Source of the DNA: Polytrichum commune
Taxonomy: Eukaryota > Streptophyta > Polytrichopsida > Polytrichales > Polytrichaceae
Direction of reading: 5' to 3'
Assembly: GCA_950295325.1 (NCBI GenBank)
Contig: OX485806.1
Coordinates: 28,830,001-28,894,000, forward strand
Length of the DNA: 64,000 bases
The notes below the pieces were generated by a model. That model did not search any database, had not been told where the DNA came from, and saw nothing but the letters and a program-made list of their open reading frames with translations. Positions 34,801 to 46,468 of this stretch are shown here, piece after piece. Positions within the stretch are counted from its first letter, which is position 1. Each line of letters starts with the position of its first letter. A program made the position numbers and the translations under genes.

Positions 34801-37800
34801 TCCATCCCGACTTTGAACAATGCCGATATATGATCCTCCACAGAAAGTCATCAATACCACTGCACATCCAGAAGATATGATGTCTAGTTTTATTGAAAAT
34901 GAATAACCTAATCACGTTGCATTTATATTGGATATTAAAATCCATATACAAGCACTAAAATGCACTTGATTTTTAACTGCCAACCTTCATCGAGAGCTGA
35001 AAGAATTTGAAGCACCAAGGAAAAATCACATGACAAGTTGCAAATACTATCATAAACCTGAAGGAAGCAAAAAGAATAATTGATACTGTTAACTTCCAGA
35101 TCTGTAAACACTGGCAACTTCACAAGGACGTAAACATGAACAGAGCCTCAAAAAGTCTTTTATTGCGTCATTTACCTATGAATATGGCCATACACACTGC
35201 TGAGGAGAGAGAAAAACGATATGTTGCAAACCATGAGACAGCAGGTAAGACACCAGTAAGCACAAGGGCAAATACGGATGCTAATGCCCATCCCAAGTAG
35301 CATGGTGAGGTGTATGGAGAGTCAGAACTAAAACGCTTGCTGCTCCAACCATGATAGTTCACATCATCAAGTGGACTCAATGATACAATAGTTCCCAATG
35401 CAAGTATGCAGATGACGCACATCACGATACAGATGGTCATCACATTGTCCTGCAAGAAGAGTCTAGCATTAATTAAAGATAAACATCAATATAAAATAGC
35501 AAATATAAAATGAAAAACCACTCACCATTACAGATTCCAAAATGTTCAGTCATACTTAAAGCAACTTGACAATAAGTTCTAAAGTACATTCAAAACTCCT
35601 CACTAGATAAATTGAACGAGTGTGAGAGAGCACATTGAGCTTCCATTTCAGTACTTGCAGTAATTAAATATGGATCTGTGATAATAATATGAGAGTTTTG
35701 CATGGTTCGAACATCAACAATTCCTGGCAGGCACATAATTCAGCATCTTGAGTTTGTATATTGATTGACTGGCTCATGTCGCAACTTACTTAAGGTTGAG
35801 AGATTCTTGGAACAGCTGTTAGTATTTGTACTAAAAACAGCATTGATCATATCATACACATAGCTCACCTCTTTGGACCTACTGCGTCTAGCTTGTTCCC
35901 AAGCACCAGTTGAGTGGTAGTCCAGCAGAGGAGATTGATAGAAACAATATCCATTGTGCACCCAAATAGGCAGCCCAACAGAAAGAACCGCTACCAACAA
36001 CGGCACCGTTACAGCCAGCCCTAAAATAATGGATGACTTGCTGTTTCACCATAGCAAGTAGTCAACCATTTGTTAGCAAGACATGATTCAAATACATCCA
36101 TGAAGCACAAAATCCCTACCAGGAAGGGCTCTCTCCTAAATAGAGTACACAATGCACATATTCTAGCAACTACACACTAGGCCATCTTTCACCAGCTGCA
36201 ATAGCCAAGCTATGTCAATGAATATCACAAATTGGTAACGGCAGATAAGACATACTTAACTCAACATCAAAGCAAGGAATGAGTGTTCACACCTCAGAAA
36301 AGCCAATAGCAGACCTACTCCAGTGCTCAAGAGCCAGGCAATCAACCCAAACTGAAAGGAAAAAGAAACAGTTTGAATTTAGGCAGGAAGGAAGCCACAT
36401 CCCTCAACCCAAATACATACTGCTAGTAGTAATATACTCATGTAAAACCATAGGTAGTGAATCTATGATGTAAGAAAGTAAGAAAGTCATTAGAGATTAC
36501 TTCACTACTGAGTAACAAAACTATGTTTCTCAGAACAATATGGAGTTCATCTGGTCCCAACTCCACTAATTATATAAAACAGTAGAAGACAACTCTGTAC
36601 CTTACAAACTTTTCGAGTGAAGGTCATATGCTCCGCCTGTAATGATCGCAAGAATGCCAGCACAGAACATGTGACAGGAGAGAGTAGCAGTGCTGAAAAT
36701 CCAAATTCAAACTGCAATGAAGACAAGAAAAAATTATGATTTGACACTCATGACAGCGTATGCAATAACAGTCTGCTCTCCACCAAACTAGTGAAATAAC
36801 CCTCCCATCCTGCACAAGTTGAAAGACCTGTTGAGTCTAACCTGCTCATGTCTTGCATTGATGACTGTGACAGTCGTGGGTCGGAATACAGCAACCATGA
36901 CACATTCCACAACAAAGATCACACTGAAAAAGACCCATGCTCGCTCTGGTGTCCCTACAAATAGCTTTATGACAAAGCAGACACTCTGGTACCAATTTCC
37001 CCAACCATGTCTTTGTAGATCCCCTGACCAGGAAATAGGTTCATCTGAAGGAAGTAACCGTGAAGGCTTCATCCCAACAGTTGTGTTCTGTACATTTTCT
37101 GCTGAATCCCTCCCAGCATCAAGGCTACTACGTTGCAGCAAAGCCAGAATAGTTGGATCCAGGCCTTTCTCTTTCAACATCATTGCAAAATTTGGATCCA
37201 GACCTTTGTCCTGCAGCAATCTCATGAGTTCATTTTCACCACCCCGGGCAACAAACTCAGGATTTTGACGGAGCAGAGAGGTAAACAGGGGGTCATGTAG
37301 TTTTTCCTGGAACATTAATGCCAAATTCAAGTCAAGCACCTGCTGATCCGTCAGTGAAACAGCTGTGCTACTTCGTTCTAAATTATGGAGAGTCTCGGTA
37401 GATGCACCAGACCCAAAAAATGTGTGGCGATTGCTATCTATAGTATCTTGATCTAGTAAAAGGGACTGCTGACAGCTGCCTGGTTTCTCGGCGGGGAGAT
37501 GACACTCCACAGTTTGAAATCCAGAGCCTGTCCCAAATTCTTCATTGAACCCAATTCCTCCGTGCTGCCCATTGAAACCAACAGTCATGGTCTCACCTTG
37601 GGCCCTAGCATTGATTCTGCTCATGTATTCTATAGCAGTTCCTATTTGCTCTGCTCCAACACTACTGCTGCGAACCACACTTGAAGTTCGCCCCTCTGAT
37701 ACACTTGAGGAGCTCCCTGGCCCCCGCCTGCCAAAACCTTCCCGCAGCCGAACTACAGTGTGGTCAAGGGCTGCTCGTCTTGCTGCTCCAGGATTTACAA

Positions 37801-40800
37801 CTGATACATGGCGGACAACTACAGCTCCCAACAAGATAGAGGCCACAACTGAGTACCCAATACAATGGCCCAGGTACCTGCAAACAGTAACAAGATTGTC
37901 ACTGTATTATAATGGCATTGCCCTCTTCTTCCACACACTACTATAACTCATAAATGCACGTTGTATTCCTTAGGTTTGCCTCAGGAACAGGAGCCATAGA
38001 CAGGCACAGCAAGGGGAGCAAACCATTCAGATGTTACAGTTAGAACCTAGGAATATGGTGCAATTTTACAAGCAATCAAAATGGATCTTGCTGTTAGAAG
38101 TGAGAATTGCTAGTCAATAAGTGTTTCGTGCACTAATCAATTTTCTGAATTAAAGATTTGCACGAATATACAGAAGCCCGTTTGAGGATTGAGTTTAAGT
38201 TCCAATGCACTGACCGTGACAAACCACTTGCAAGGGTACTACATCTTACAGTATCCAAGAGGTCACCATCTAATGGACATTGTCAAATCTCCTGTTGCAG
38301 GGTCAAAAGTTCATATTTCGTTGTATAGTAGTGAATATAGTATTGAAGTATTGAGCCTTTATATAAACCAAATAGTTGTATTATGATGGTTCCTGAACCT
38401 ACTAACTTAGGAACATGTATGTCTTTGAATTCGCTTGTGAACCCTGCCCTTGGACCTGGTCCTTTAGAAATGTGTGTTGGATCAACTTCTCGCACATATA
38501 GCATCCACTCCACTTGATCTGTTGCAACTAACCCTTTGTTACGTGCAGGAGGAAATCTTTCTCATGGGGACAGAGTCACAAACATACATGACCATGTACT
38601 GTAAGGCATCATACCAGTAATGCACACCAAAAGAGATGAGGATCATTCGGTAGACCCCAGCGACCAGGAGTGCTGCAATACGGCTCTTGAGCAGTTTGAA
38701 ACCAAATAAGCAAGCTCCGACGTTCAAATCTGTTCAAACCATTACTTAGATTAAGAACACTATTGCATCCAGCACACAAATACTTTGAATCTCAAACAAC
38801 CACAATATTTTGCTTTCACCCTATCAACAAGGCTTACAATTTTAAAGCACCAATGTTCCCTACATATGTTGTGAAACATTCCACAAAGGATGTAGTCATC
38901 ATGCTCACGATCCACCCTACATAACAATTGAGCACTACTAAGAAATTTTGAAATGCAACGTCTTATAGTGACATGAGAAGTTTAATGATCATATGTTAGA
39001 AGGATTGAATTCATGTCTCCAAAGTACAAGAGAGCTTTCATAACATTACCGAGAATAATTACAGCAGCAGATGTAACTCCACCAAGCCATCTCGCCTCTC
39101 TTGCTGTCAACCCATAAAGAATTGAATATGCTACCAAAACCACAACAGATGCTTGATACAGATGGGCTAGATGCCAAGCACTGCATGCAATGAAGAAATA
39201 AATAAACATATGAGAACCTAGTCATATTCTCTCTGCACCCCTCCAACCAATCCTCTGATGCTCATTTGCAGAGGACCCCGTCTTTATAATCCAGTTTTGT
39301 GGTGAGAGTAGTAGTCTTAATCTAAAGAGGACCTTTTAAGAAAAAGTCAGTTCATGTGTCAGGTTTGGACTGGATGGAATGGAGCCGCCACCACAGAAAA
39401 GACAGTCATGTACAATAGAGTAACCTTCTAGAGTGCAATTACCCAATAATTTCAAAATGTACGGCTGCATACACGCTAATTCCATGCTATTGTAGACCCG
39501 AAACCTAAACATATCCTAATATGAACGTTGAACAAGATTTTAATAGATTTTAATTGCAATGAAGTAAATTAAGACCAAAACAAGGCTTCCAGAGCACCTT
39601 GTCTGACTGCACTACACAACCAACCAGAAATGAAATTCTTCTATACCAGCACAACTTATAACTTATTTGCCCTGTGTAAAAGGATTTGCCTGTTTTTCTT
39701 CTGAACGGTTAGGTCACTTGGCTCAGGAGGTTCTGGCAGTGATGCCACTGGACCAACTTCCAAAGTCTCCGCATGAGAAAATCTATATGACCTTCTAACA
39801 TACTCATCCACATCCAGTCCCGCTCCTGCAAGAAAGTAGGTCAACACAATTTAAATGCCAGATTTGACAGAATTTTATATTTCGCACCCAAGGTCCTGAC
39901 TTCAAAATAGCTGAAAAAGAGGTCATCAAACTGATGTATTCAAAAACTTCATTCTTCAGTATGCAATTGGACAAAATTCAACAACTTGTACAAAATTGCA
40001 AAACAAAATGCAGCAACAAATGCCACAATCTAAGAAGGACCACCTAGGTGATCTTGAAATAATTTGAGATGATTATTGGAGAATCCAAGCTGTAAATCTA
40101 AATGTACATGCATTTTAAAATTAATCAAACAATCACCTGCACCAAGTAAGGGAATTTCTAACTATCCTTGAACCCCAACAGGGAGTACGAATTCAGAGGC
40201 AGCGGTGAGCATATACATATTACCAAAGCTGAACACCCAGGATATGCGTTTTTGTTCATTCTTCAGAAGTATTGAGATAATGACATTTGTATATCCAGAG
40301 GTCATACAAGAAACTGAACAGTTGTACTAGGTCACTCCACTCACCATGAAACACCATCTTACAAATAAAGAGCATATTGATGCCCATTGCAATAGCAGAA
40401 ACACCAAAAAAGAAAGCTGATGGAGAAAAGCGACTGGAGGCACTTCGCCCAGCCGTGACATAGACTGCCGAGAGCTCATATGCACAAAGTAAGGACACAG
40501 CTAATAAGAGCAGAAGAGCAACAGCACCTGCATCATTCAACCATCATGTGTCACAAAACAATGCACAAAATACACCCGCTAAATCTTGAGTGCAAGAATC
40601 AGCAGAGTTGAGATAAAAGAGATAGATGTAGAGCAAATTGGACCGTGCATGCAAGGACTAGGTACACTGTAGATTCTTTTAAACTTCAGCAAGACCTCTA
40701 AGAATGCATTTAAAACCTTGCAAATCCCTCAGGAGAGGTTGACATAGAGGCCAAGTGAAACTATCAAACAAAAAACTGTGATGATGACAAATTGAGTGTC

Positions 40801-42350
40801 TGCACAGTGGTGCCTGCAGTACATACGTGAGCTTTGCCATTGCGTTCTCCACCAAAGCATGATTGCATAGAATGCCAGTAGTAGAGCTGTGCCTGCCAGG
40901 ATCACTGCGAGGCCAACTGTGTCGTGGTCCAAAAGTACCACCAGCCTTACTCCCCACACGATGAGAACCAAGATTGGGGATATAACAGTTACCCATGCTG
41001 CTGCAGCAAATATTCCAGAGATGATACTCAACCGGGGACCTTGAAGAAATGGTGCCCACTTTCGAGCATAGATCCAGCTGTAACCAGAATACCCCCAAAA
41101 AGAATTACATTACACCAAATGGCTGATATGGGGACCCACCACCTCCACTTGGAAGCATAAATCGAAATTCATGGAGGAGTCAGGAAAATGAAGAATCATA
41201 GAGATATTTCATATGAGGACATGAAGATGTTCAACACCACATCCAGCAGCTTCAGGTTACTGCAAATCATCAATGGATGAGAACGCTAACGTCATCCTAC
41301 TTGAACCACCCACAACAGTGAGGATGAAGAAGAAAGTCAGTTCAGCAGGCTGACAGAACCACCGGAACTCTGCAGTTCCATATAGATCTCATACAAAATC
41401 TTGTTCAAGGAGGATCTCAAGGCCGATAGCACAGCCAAATTGTTGGCTATCAATTTGCATGTAAGCTACACAATTTCACCAACTTACGAGACCGGAAAAT
41501 TACACTAATGTCTTGACATCCCCACGTCAAGAGAGTTGAGGAGTAATATATAGTTGAGAAATACACATACTATCTTTAGAACGGTGTTGATCTTAAAGAA
41601 GCTGATTGCACAAAGGTTTGCCATACAGCAATGATGAGGTAACAACTAAAATGTTCGAAAGCTCCTTCACCCACTCTTTAGTATGTCAAACATGCGAGAT
41701 GGACATTGAATGTTAACACAAACTCTAACTGCTCTTAGTTGATACTCAGCTGCTAATATTTCAAATTGCTTTCCAGCACGCTCTCCAGCACACACCACCC
41801 TTAGATCGGTAGGCTTGGCTGACACATAAAAATAAACAAAATGAACTGCCTCCACGTACATGTGGCACATTCCTAGCATTGCTGCCTGTCATGGTTAAAC
41901 ACCTTGAGAGTGGTGGACCGGCTACTCCATGAATCACCCCAAGTATTAGCTTTACATTGTATCCATCAATGACATCCAGAGAGGCAATGTGAAAGTTCTG
42001 CTAGACATGATCTTCGAAGAAGAAGTTTCAATTTCTGCCTGGTCATTTTCCTAGGACACACAAAGAGTGCACCGAAACAGAATCGACAGCACAGGACTTC
42101 GTGACTGAGGTCAACAACTTAGAGCAAGAATCCCATCCCCCGGCATTAGATAGACTGGACTAGGGAAGTTCTCTATGCATGTGACAGCACAAGGGTCGTA
42201 CCTGTAGATCCGCCATGGGCGCCAATTAACAGCGACTAGAATGGCGACGGAGAGCGGACTAAGAACCAGAAAAAGCGTCCCGAAAAGCGCACAGGTTGTG
42301 ACCACACTGTGCACTTCTCCACCATCCACGGTCGACGCGGCCCCCGTCAT
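25201..42350 (-). CDS. DEK1: DEK1 phytocalpain (30 coding exons, 2,178 aa)
   Basis: Exons: 42202-42350, 40827-41077, 40345-40527, 39690-39825, 39050-39180, 38615-38729, 36842-37877, 36601-36711, 36293-36351, 35869-36040, 35176-35449, 34709-34859, 34421-34532, 34152-34317, 33839-33909, 33478-33569, 32664-32826, 32439-32510, 31878-32255, 31565-31680, 30903-31200, 30125-30444, 29564-29924, 29045-29365, 28834-28938, 28471-28599, 27550-27930, 26475-26612, 25630-25866, 25201-25509. They total 6,537 nt without a frame break, close to the family's usual length of about 2,150 aa. DEK1 is a multi-spanning plasma-membrane protein with a cytosolic calpain protease, needed for epidermal and aleurone identity, oriented division and mechanosensing (family knowledge). 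The catalytic triad is present: C1787, H1945 and N1965. The start is the only suitable in-frame ATG. Introns 4 and 16 appear to use GC donors. Confidence 0.96.
26475..28938 (-). other. DEK1: DEK1 calpain protease core, CysPc (exons 25-28)
   Basis: The thiol-protease core has the active Cys in GHLGDCWFLSAVAVL (C1787), His in SSGIVQNHAYSLLQ (H1945) and Asn in QIRNPWANEVEWNG (N1965). The spacings of 158 and 20 residues fit the family. LEGGLVQDALVDLTGGAGEE between them is highly conserved. All catalytic residues are intact, so the enzyme should be active. Activity depends on calcium in the family. Confidence 0.95.
26739..27538. repeat. 399-bp tandem duplication within a DEK1 intron
   Basis: The sequence starting AACAGCACCCAACATTGTCT at 26739 is repeated from 27138 with no difference that I can find, ending near 27538. 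It lies wholly within the intron between exons 27 and 28 (26613-27549), which it enlarges to 937 bp. The second copy ends about 12 bp before the exon 27 donor, and no splice signal is disrupted. Confidence 0.93.
29564..30444 (-). other. DEK1: DEK1 LG3 (laminin-G/ConA-like) domain (exons 22-23)
   Basis: Residues about 1413-1639 hold AEQGLEAGQIGLRLVLKG, the WHTVAVTVDAATGEAAAFVDG strand pair and VWVGIRPPMDLDAFGRSDSE, which are characteristic of the LG3-like domain. It sits between the membrane part and the protease. The exon 22 donor (GGAG/GTCAGG) is weak but gives the correct phase. Confidence 0.8.
30903..32510 (-). other. DEK1: DEK1 juxtamembrane cytosolic segment (exons 18-21)
   Basis: Residues about 1125-1412 carry NAMSGTYSAPQRSASSAAL, the conserved EEAIDTEWVYMWDKFGGYLL and a long charged helix (REKETEEELLQQRRDEEGKG) that probably forms a coiled coil. 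Family work places autolytic cleavage sites in this part; no site is assigned here. Confidence 0.75.
32664..36711 (-). other. DEK1: DEK1 second transmembrane block (exons 8-17)
   Basis: Residues about 668-1124 include FEFGFSALLLSPV, PAVSWFATYRFSLSSAVCM, VVLTIVVIHHWASHNFYLTR, SPPVVVYSPRVLPVYVYDAH and YPPFAGAAVSAITLVVAYAF. All correspond in order to the conserved second helix block of the family. Exons are mostly 60-275 nt. Confidence 0.85.
36842..37877 (-). other. DEK1: DEK1 loop exon (exon 7)
   Basis: This 1,036-nt exon encodes residues 322-667. After the last helix of the first block it carries the loop, rich in Ser, Gly and Gln (GSSSSVSEGRTSSVVRSSSV). The conserved LLQDKGLDPNFAMMLKEKGL and LDPTILALLQRSSLDA follow, and it re-enters the membrane with GTPERAWVFFSVIFVVE. 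Loop length and the less conserved middle vary between species. Confidence 0.85.
37600..42350 (-). other. DEK1: DEK1 first transmembrane block (exons 1-6 and start of 7)
   Basis: Residues 1 to about 360 hold repeated hydrophobic segments, such as VTTCALFGTLFLVLSPLSVA, VILAGTALLLAFYAIMLWW, VALLLLLAVSLLCAYEL and AVIILDLNVGACLFGFKLL. WRPWRIYSWIYARKW near residue 45 and YVTAGRSAS match the family pattern. The segments anchor the protein in the plasma membrane before the large loop. Confidence 0.85.
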
Positions 42351-43620
42351 CTTGCTCACTCTGCACACACTTCATTCACTAATTCCCAGCGAACTTGCCG
42401 GTGTTGCACCTTGCCTTGCACATTCACATTGGCAACGTGTTCCACGAAACGAAGCACGCCAAGAATAACAGGGCACAGTGTCGTCATCCCCGATTGCTGC
42501 TGATGCTCCGCCCGCTGCCTCCGCCTTCTTCTGCCATTAGTCTCTTCTTCTTCTCCATGTCTGCCTAACATAAGTTCCCCTAAGCGATCGCCTCGCCCGT
42601 TAACAAAAATTTCAACAAACCAAACAGCTCTCCCCCCTTCACTTTTCTTCCACCTGCTCTCACTCTCCTTGCAGCTCAACCATCACTCCCCCACACCCTA
42701 ACAATCCAAAGAAACCAAACCCTGGCTCTTGGGCGTGCAGCTCCAAAACCTAAACCTCACACACATTCACCTCCACACACATGCACAAGAAAGAATCGCA
42801 TCACACTTCGCTCCAAACATACACACACACACACATATCCGCCCCTCCCTAACACTAACACAAACCTCCAAGAAATCAAACCCTGGCTAACTCTACTCTG
42901 TCTGCACCTTGTTGCTTCCTGAAAATCACACACTCCACTCAAAGAGCCACAATCCCACACTCCGCACGATACACACACCTCTCCCAACAACTCAAACCCT
43001 TGCCCCTACAACCACAAGAATGGCACTCAACGAACCACCTCTCTCTTCACAACACAAGGAAACCAAAATCCACAACACCTCACCTCACCTGCCCCTCGAT
43101 GCCTCTTCCCAGAAATCAAGCTCCTAAGTGACAAAATCTAAACCACAGCAAGAGACGGCGCTCAAGAAGAATCGGACTTCCAAAACCAAAGAAGAACCAA
43201 ATCCATCGCAATGATTGGAATCTTCCCCTTAATGAAACCCTAGGGGGCAACTAAAAAGTTCGGCTCCGATGCATCCAGGAGGAGCCTAGCCATTATGAGG
43301 GTGTAAAAAGCATGTAAGAATGTGAAGGTTGTTAAGCTTAACTTAGTGCGCTGATTTTTGTGAGCTTGTTGAATGTTGGTGGTGGTCAAGGTGGAGAGAG
43401 GAAAGAAGGAGCGAGCGAGAGAGCGAGAGACGGGGAGGGGAAGAGGACGGCGGCAGGGGAATGGGGTAGGGGGGGGCCCGGGGGGGGGAGGGGCAAAATA
43501 AAGGGTGGTAGGGACATGGGGGGCCACATTCATATCATATATTCCCAAATAGAGACAAGGATGATTAAATTTGGAAATCTTGACCAGGGCTTACATAAAG
43601 GCTGAAGGGGCTCAATGATG
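42351..43620 (-). promoter_or_regulatory. DEK1 5' leader and promoter region
   Basis: The first 1.2 kb upstream of the DEK1 ATG is rich in CT and CA on the sense side. It has an (AC)n run near 42818-42833 and AGCGAGCGAGAGAGCGAGAG near 43409, which is a CT-rich leader-type tract on the gene strand. A G-rich stretch (about 43465-43492) follows. No transcription start or TATA box can be fixed, and small frames here are not credible genes. Confidence 0.4.
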
Positions 43621-44439
43621 AGGGATGAATGCGGGTCATGGAGTGGTATTCTACTATATGCCCGCGCTCCTAATAAATAACCGGGCGGGCCCCACCGCAG
43701 GCATCTATCTCTCTATTTGCATGGGGTGCGCCCTATGCATGTGGTGATCATGATGACGATGATGATGATGATGCCCATGTGTGCGCCGCATAGGCCATGC
43801 CCGCATGCGCATGTATGGGTATGGGTGCGCATGATGCGTATGCATGGGTGGGGGATGGGGATGGGGGCTTCTAGACTCCCTAGCTGACAGGCTTGTTGGT
43901 GGGATGATTGCCTCGACTGGGGAATGTGGGCTGGTGGGCCCGGAGGGCCCGGAGGGGCTGAACGACACGCCTATGCGTGTAGCCTGCTATTGCATGGGGC
44001 GTGTGTGTGGGCCCCACGGTAGGGGAAAGAGGGGGGGGAGGAGGGCTTTTGTAGGCTGGGGGAGAGAGTATTCTGGGCGGCGTTGAACGGCATGTGAGTC
44101 AGTGTGGGCGGAATTGGGACTAAATTTGGTGTGTTGGTAAGGTAAGGGGGTTGTATTGAATTTGGTGTGTTAGCTAGGGAGGGTTGGAACTGTGGTGGTG
44201 AAGGCCCAGGGCTGATTTTCCACAAAGTTTTTGCCCCTCCATGTCCAAAAACCTTGAATTGAAAGGCAAATAAAATTGCAACCCATCCCAAACCCGGTGA
44301 TTTCTAAACCAACCCGTCCATGGATAGGTTAAAGAAAAAACAACCTGTCCCGAAACCGGTTTGAAAATGAAAATACCCATCCTGCAAGAGGTATAAATAA
44401 GTCTCTTACACTGTTGGTAAAAAATTAGAAAAAATACAA
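43621..44439. other. GC-rich, repeat-poor DNA with a G-quadruplex motif
   Basis: A (GAT)n run lies at about 43752-43773. GGGTGGGGGATGGGGATGGG at 43846-43865, followed by GG, fits a four-run G-quadruplex pattern on the plus strand. TTTGGTGTGTT occurs twice, near 44126 and 44160. No gene is seen. Confidence 0.4.
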
Positions 44440-44520
44440 AAAAAACAAAACGAAAGATGTCAACATGTGACTGGTTGCACTTGGAAACAATAGGATCTTG
44501 ACAAATTATGCCTTCAATGT
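44440..44520 (-). repeat. AACCGGTT-family fragment
   Basis: ATGTCAACATGTGACTGGTT and TTGGAAACAATAGGATCTTG match the reverse complement of the start of the copies at 8690 and 53463. Confidence 0.5.
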
Positions 44521-44869
44521 TCGTCAGTTATCTGTCTTTTGTTGTTGATTCTCATCTTTCCAATACACCCCATTCTAAATTTTGTGGTTGATGAATTAAT
44601 GTATGCAGGTGAATCAAGCACTTCAAGATTGATATATTGATTGGGTATTAGTGGTTTGATTGCATTATGCTTATATTCACATGTCATATATGACATAATG
44701 TAATTGATATTTGTACCATTTAATTTTTTGGAAAAATTTATCAAACAAATTGTTATTTTTAGGACCTGTCCAAAGTGAATTTGACACGTCCAAAAACCGG
44801 TTCATTTTCTAAGAACCCGTCCACTGGAAATGTTTTTTGTTATGAACATGTCCCTAGACATGTTAGGGA

Positions 44870-45160
44870 CCTTGTGAAGAATCACCACTGGTGAAGGGGG
44901 AATGGACAGAGGCGGATCACCGTCCATGGTGAAGAACCGGCCGGAAATAACCGGTTGAGTTTGAGGAATAACCGGTTGATGTTGGAGACTTCCGGAGAGT
45001 TACCGATCGTTATAGAGGAATCTATAGATGAGTATACCTCCTCGAATGAACGAAAGCAACACCGGAAGATGGCGACATGTAAATAACCGGTTGGATTTAG
45101 AATCACTAGGACCTTGACCGACTATGCCCCAAAAAGCTTCCCGGGCATTGGTCTACAGGA
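44870..45160 (-). repeat. AACCGGTT-family dispersed repeat, reverse copy
   Basis: The segment contains AAATAACCGGTTGAGTTTGA, GGAATAACCGGTTGATG, GGCGACATGTAAATAACCGG and CTTGACCGACTATGCCCC. In reverse order these match the copy at 53463-54515, including the part near its left limit (GGGCGTAATCGGTCAA). Confidence 0.65.
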
Positions 45161-45240
45161 AAAAAAACTCTTGACCCCTTACGGGTTTGTTGGGGATTCG
45201 TCTTGAATGAGCTCGGGTAGCTAGGCACGGTAGTGGTTCA

Positions 45241-46133
45241 CCTGGGTCCCAAGTTCGAAGTCCCAAGTCACTTGAGGTCGATTTAATAACCGTTGACAGC
45301 ATGGAAGTTGGGATTTACCACTTCACACGGGGTCCCAAGTTCGAAGTCCCGAGTCACTTGAGGTCAACTCGATAACTATTGAGAGCATAGAAGTTGGGAT
45401 TTACCACTTCACACGGGGTCCCAAGTTTGAAGTCCCGAGTCACTTGAGGTCAACTCGATAACTATCAAGAGCATGGAAGTTGGGATTTACCACTTCAAAC
45501 GGGGGTCCCAAGCTCGAAGTCCTGAGTCACTTGAGGTCAACTCGATAACTATTGAGAGCAGAGAAGTTGGGATTTACCACTCAACACGGGGGTCCCAAGT
45601 TTGAAGTCCCAAGTCACTTGAGGTCAACTTGATAACTATCAAGAGCATGGAAGTTGGGATTTACCACTTCACACGGGGTCCCAAGATCGAAGTCCCGAGT
45701 CACTTGAGGTCAACTCGATAACTATTGAGAGCATAGAAGTTGGGATTTACCACTTCACACGGGGGTCCCAAGTTTGAAGTCCCAAGTCACTTGAGGTCAA
45801 CTCGATAACTATCAAGAGCATGGAAGTTGGGATTTACCACTTTACACGGGGGTCCCAAGTTTGAAGTCCCAAGTCACTTGAGGTCAACTCGATAACTATC
45901 AAGAGCATGGAAGTTGGGATTTACCACTTCACACGGGGTCCCAAGCTCGAAGTCCCGAGTCACTTGAGGTCAACTCGATAACTATTGAGAGCATAGAAAG
46001 TTGGGATTTACCACTTCACACGGGGGTCCCAAGTTTGAAGTCCCAAGTCACTTGAGGTCAACTCGATAACTATCAAGAGCATGGAAGTTGGGATTTACCA
46101 CTTCACACGGGATTCCAAGTCTTAAGTCCCAAG
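45241..46133 (+). repeat. 86-bp tandem array with alternating A and B units
   Basis: About ten full units and one partial unit carry GGTCCCAAGTTCGAAGTCCC, then AGTCACTTGAGGTCAACTCG, then AAGTTGGGATTTACCACTTC. Two unit types can be told apart: A has TTCGAAGTCCCGAG with ATTGAGAGCATAGAAG, and B has TTTGAAGTCCCAAG with ATCAAGAGCATGGAAG. After a divergent first unit the order is A B A B A B B A B, so the unit of amplification was largely a dimer of about 173 bp. Confidence 0.9.
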
Positions 46134-46179
46134 TATGACATGGATGTCTATGTGGCAACATTTTTTGCAGGTGAGGCTT

Positions 46180-46240
46180 GGGACTTGTGTTGAGAGTTGG
46201 GTCTAGCTTTTTGCCATACCTAACTCTCAACATAAGTCCC
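46180..46240. repeat. 23-bp-stem hairpin
   Basis: The arm at 46180-46202 (GGGACTTGTGTTGAGAGTTG, then GGT) pairs with the arm at 46218-46240. The stem has two mismatched positions and a 15-base loop. It lies within the right part of the inverted-repeat element. Confidence 0.85.
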
Positions 46241-46468
46241 GCAAATGTTTTTGTATGAAATAATAAAGATCTGATTTTAATGGTAATTAACCATATGTTA
46301 ATGATTTATTGGGGCTCCCAAGTTGGGACTTGCTATCCATCATGATGAATGGGACTTGGGACTTGGAACCCCGTGTGAACGGATGCTACTTCAGGGTCTT
46401 CAAAGTTGATTCATGTGTCAAATTAATCAAATACAATAGCCTCCAAGATGCATGCTACATCATGGCCC

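Larger units (their letters stand above)
45236..46380. mobile_element. Inverted-repeat element with an internal 86-bp array
   Basis: The left end GTTCACCTGGGTCCCAAGTT pairs with the reverse complement of the right end, GTTCACACGGGGTTCCAAGT, for about 33 bp. Between them lie about ten tandem units derived from the left end and a right half of about 250 bp holding a strong hairpin (46180-46240). It has no coding capacity. No target duplication is clear, so the superfamily is unknown. Confidence 0.6.

Noticed and set aside
25201-42350. Several separate small genes across the DEK1 span
   Set aside because: All the conserved frames join in one phase-consistent 30-exon gene that matches DEK1 from start to end.
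42351-42368. Upstream extension of the DEK1 start by six codons
   Set aside because: The codon at 42366-42368 on the minus strand is GTG; the first real ATG is at 42348-42350 and fits the family N terminus.
45241-46133. CRISPR-like regular repeats
   Set aside because: The units are contiguous tandem repeats with no unique spacers, in a plant nuclear context.
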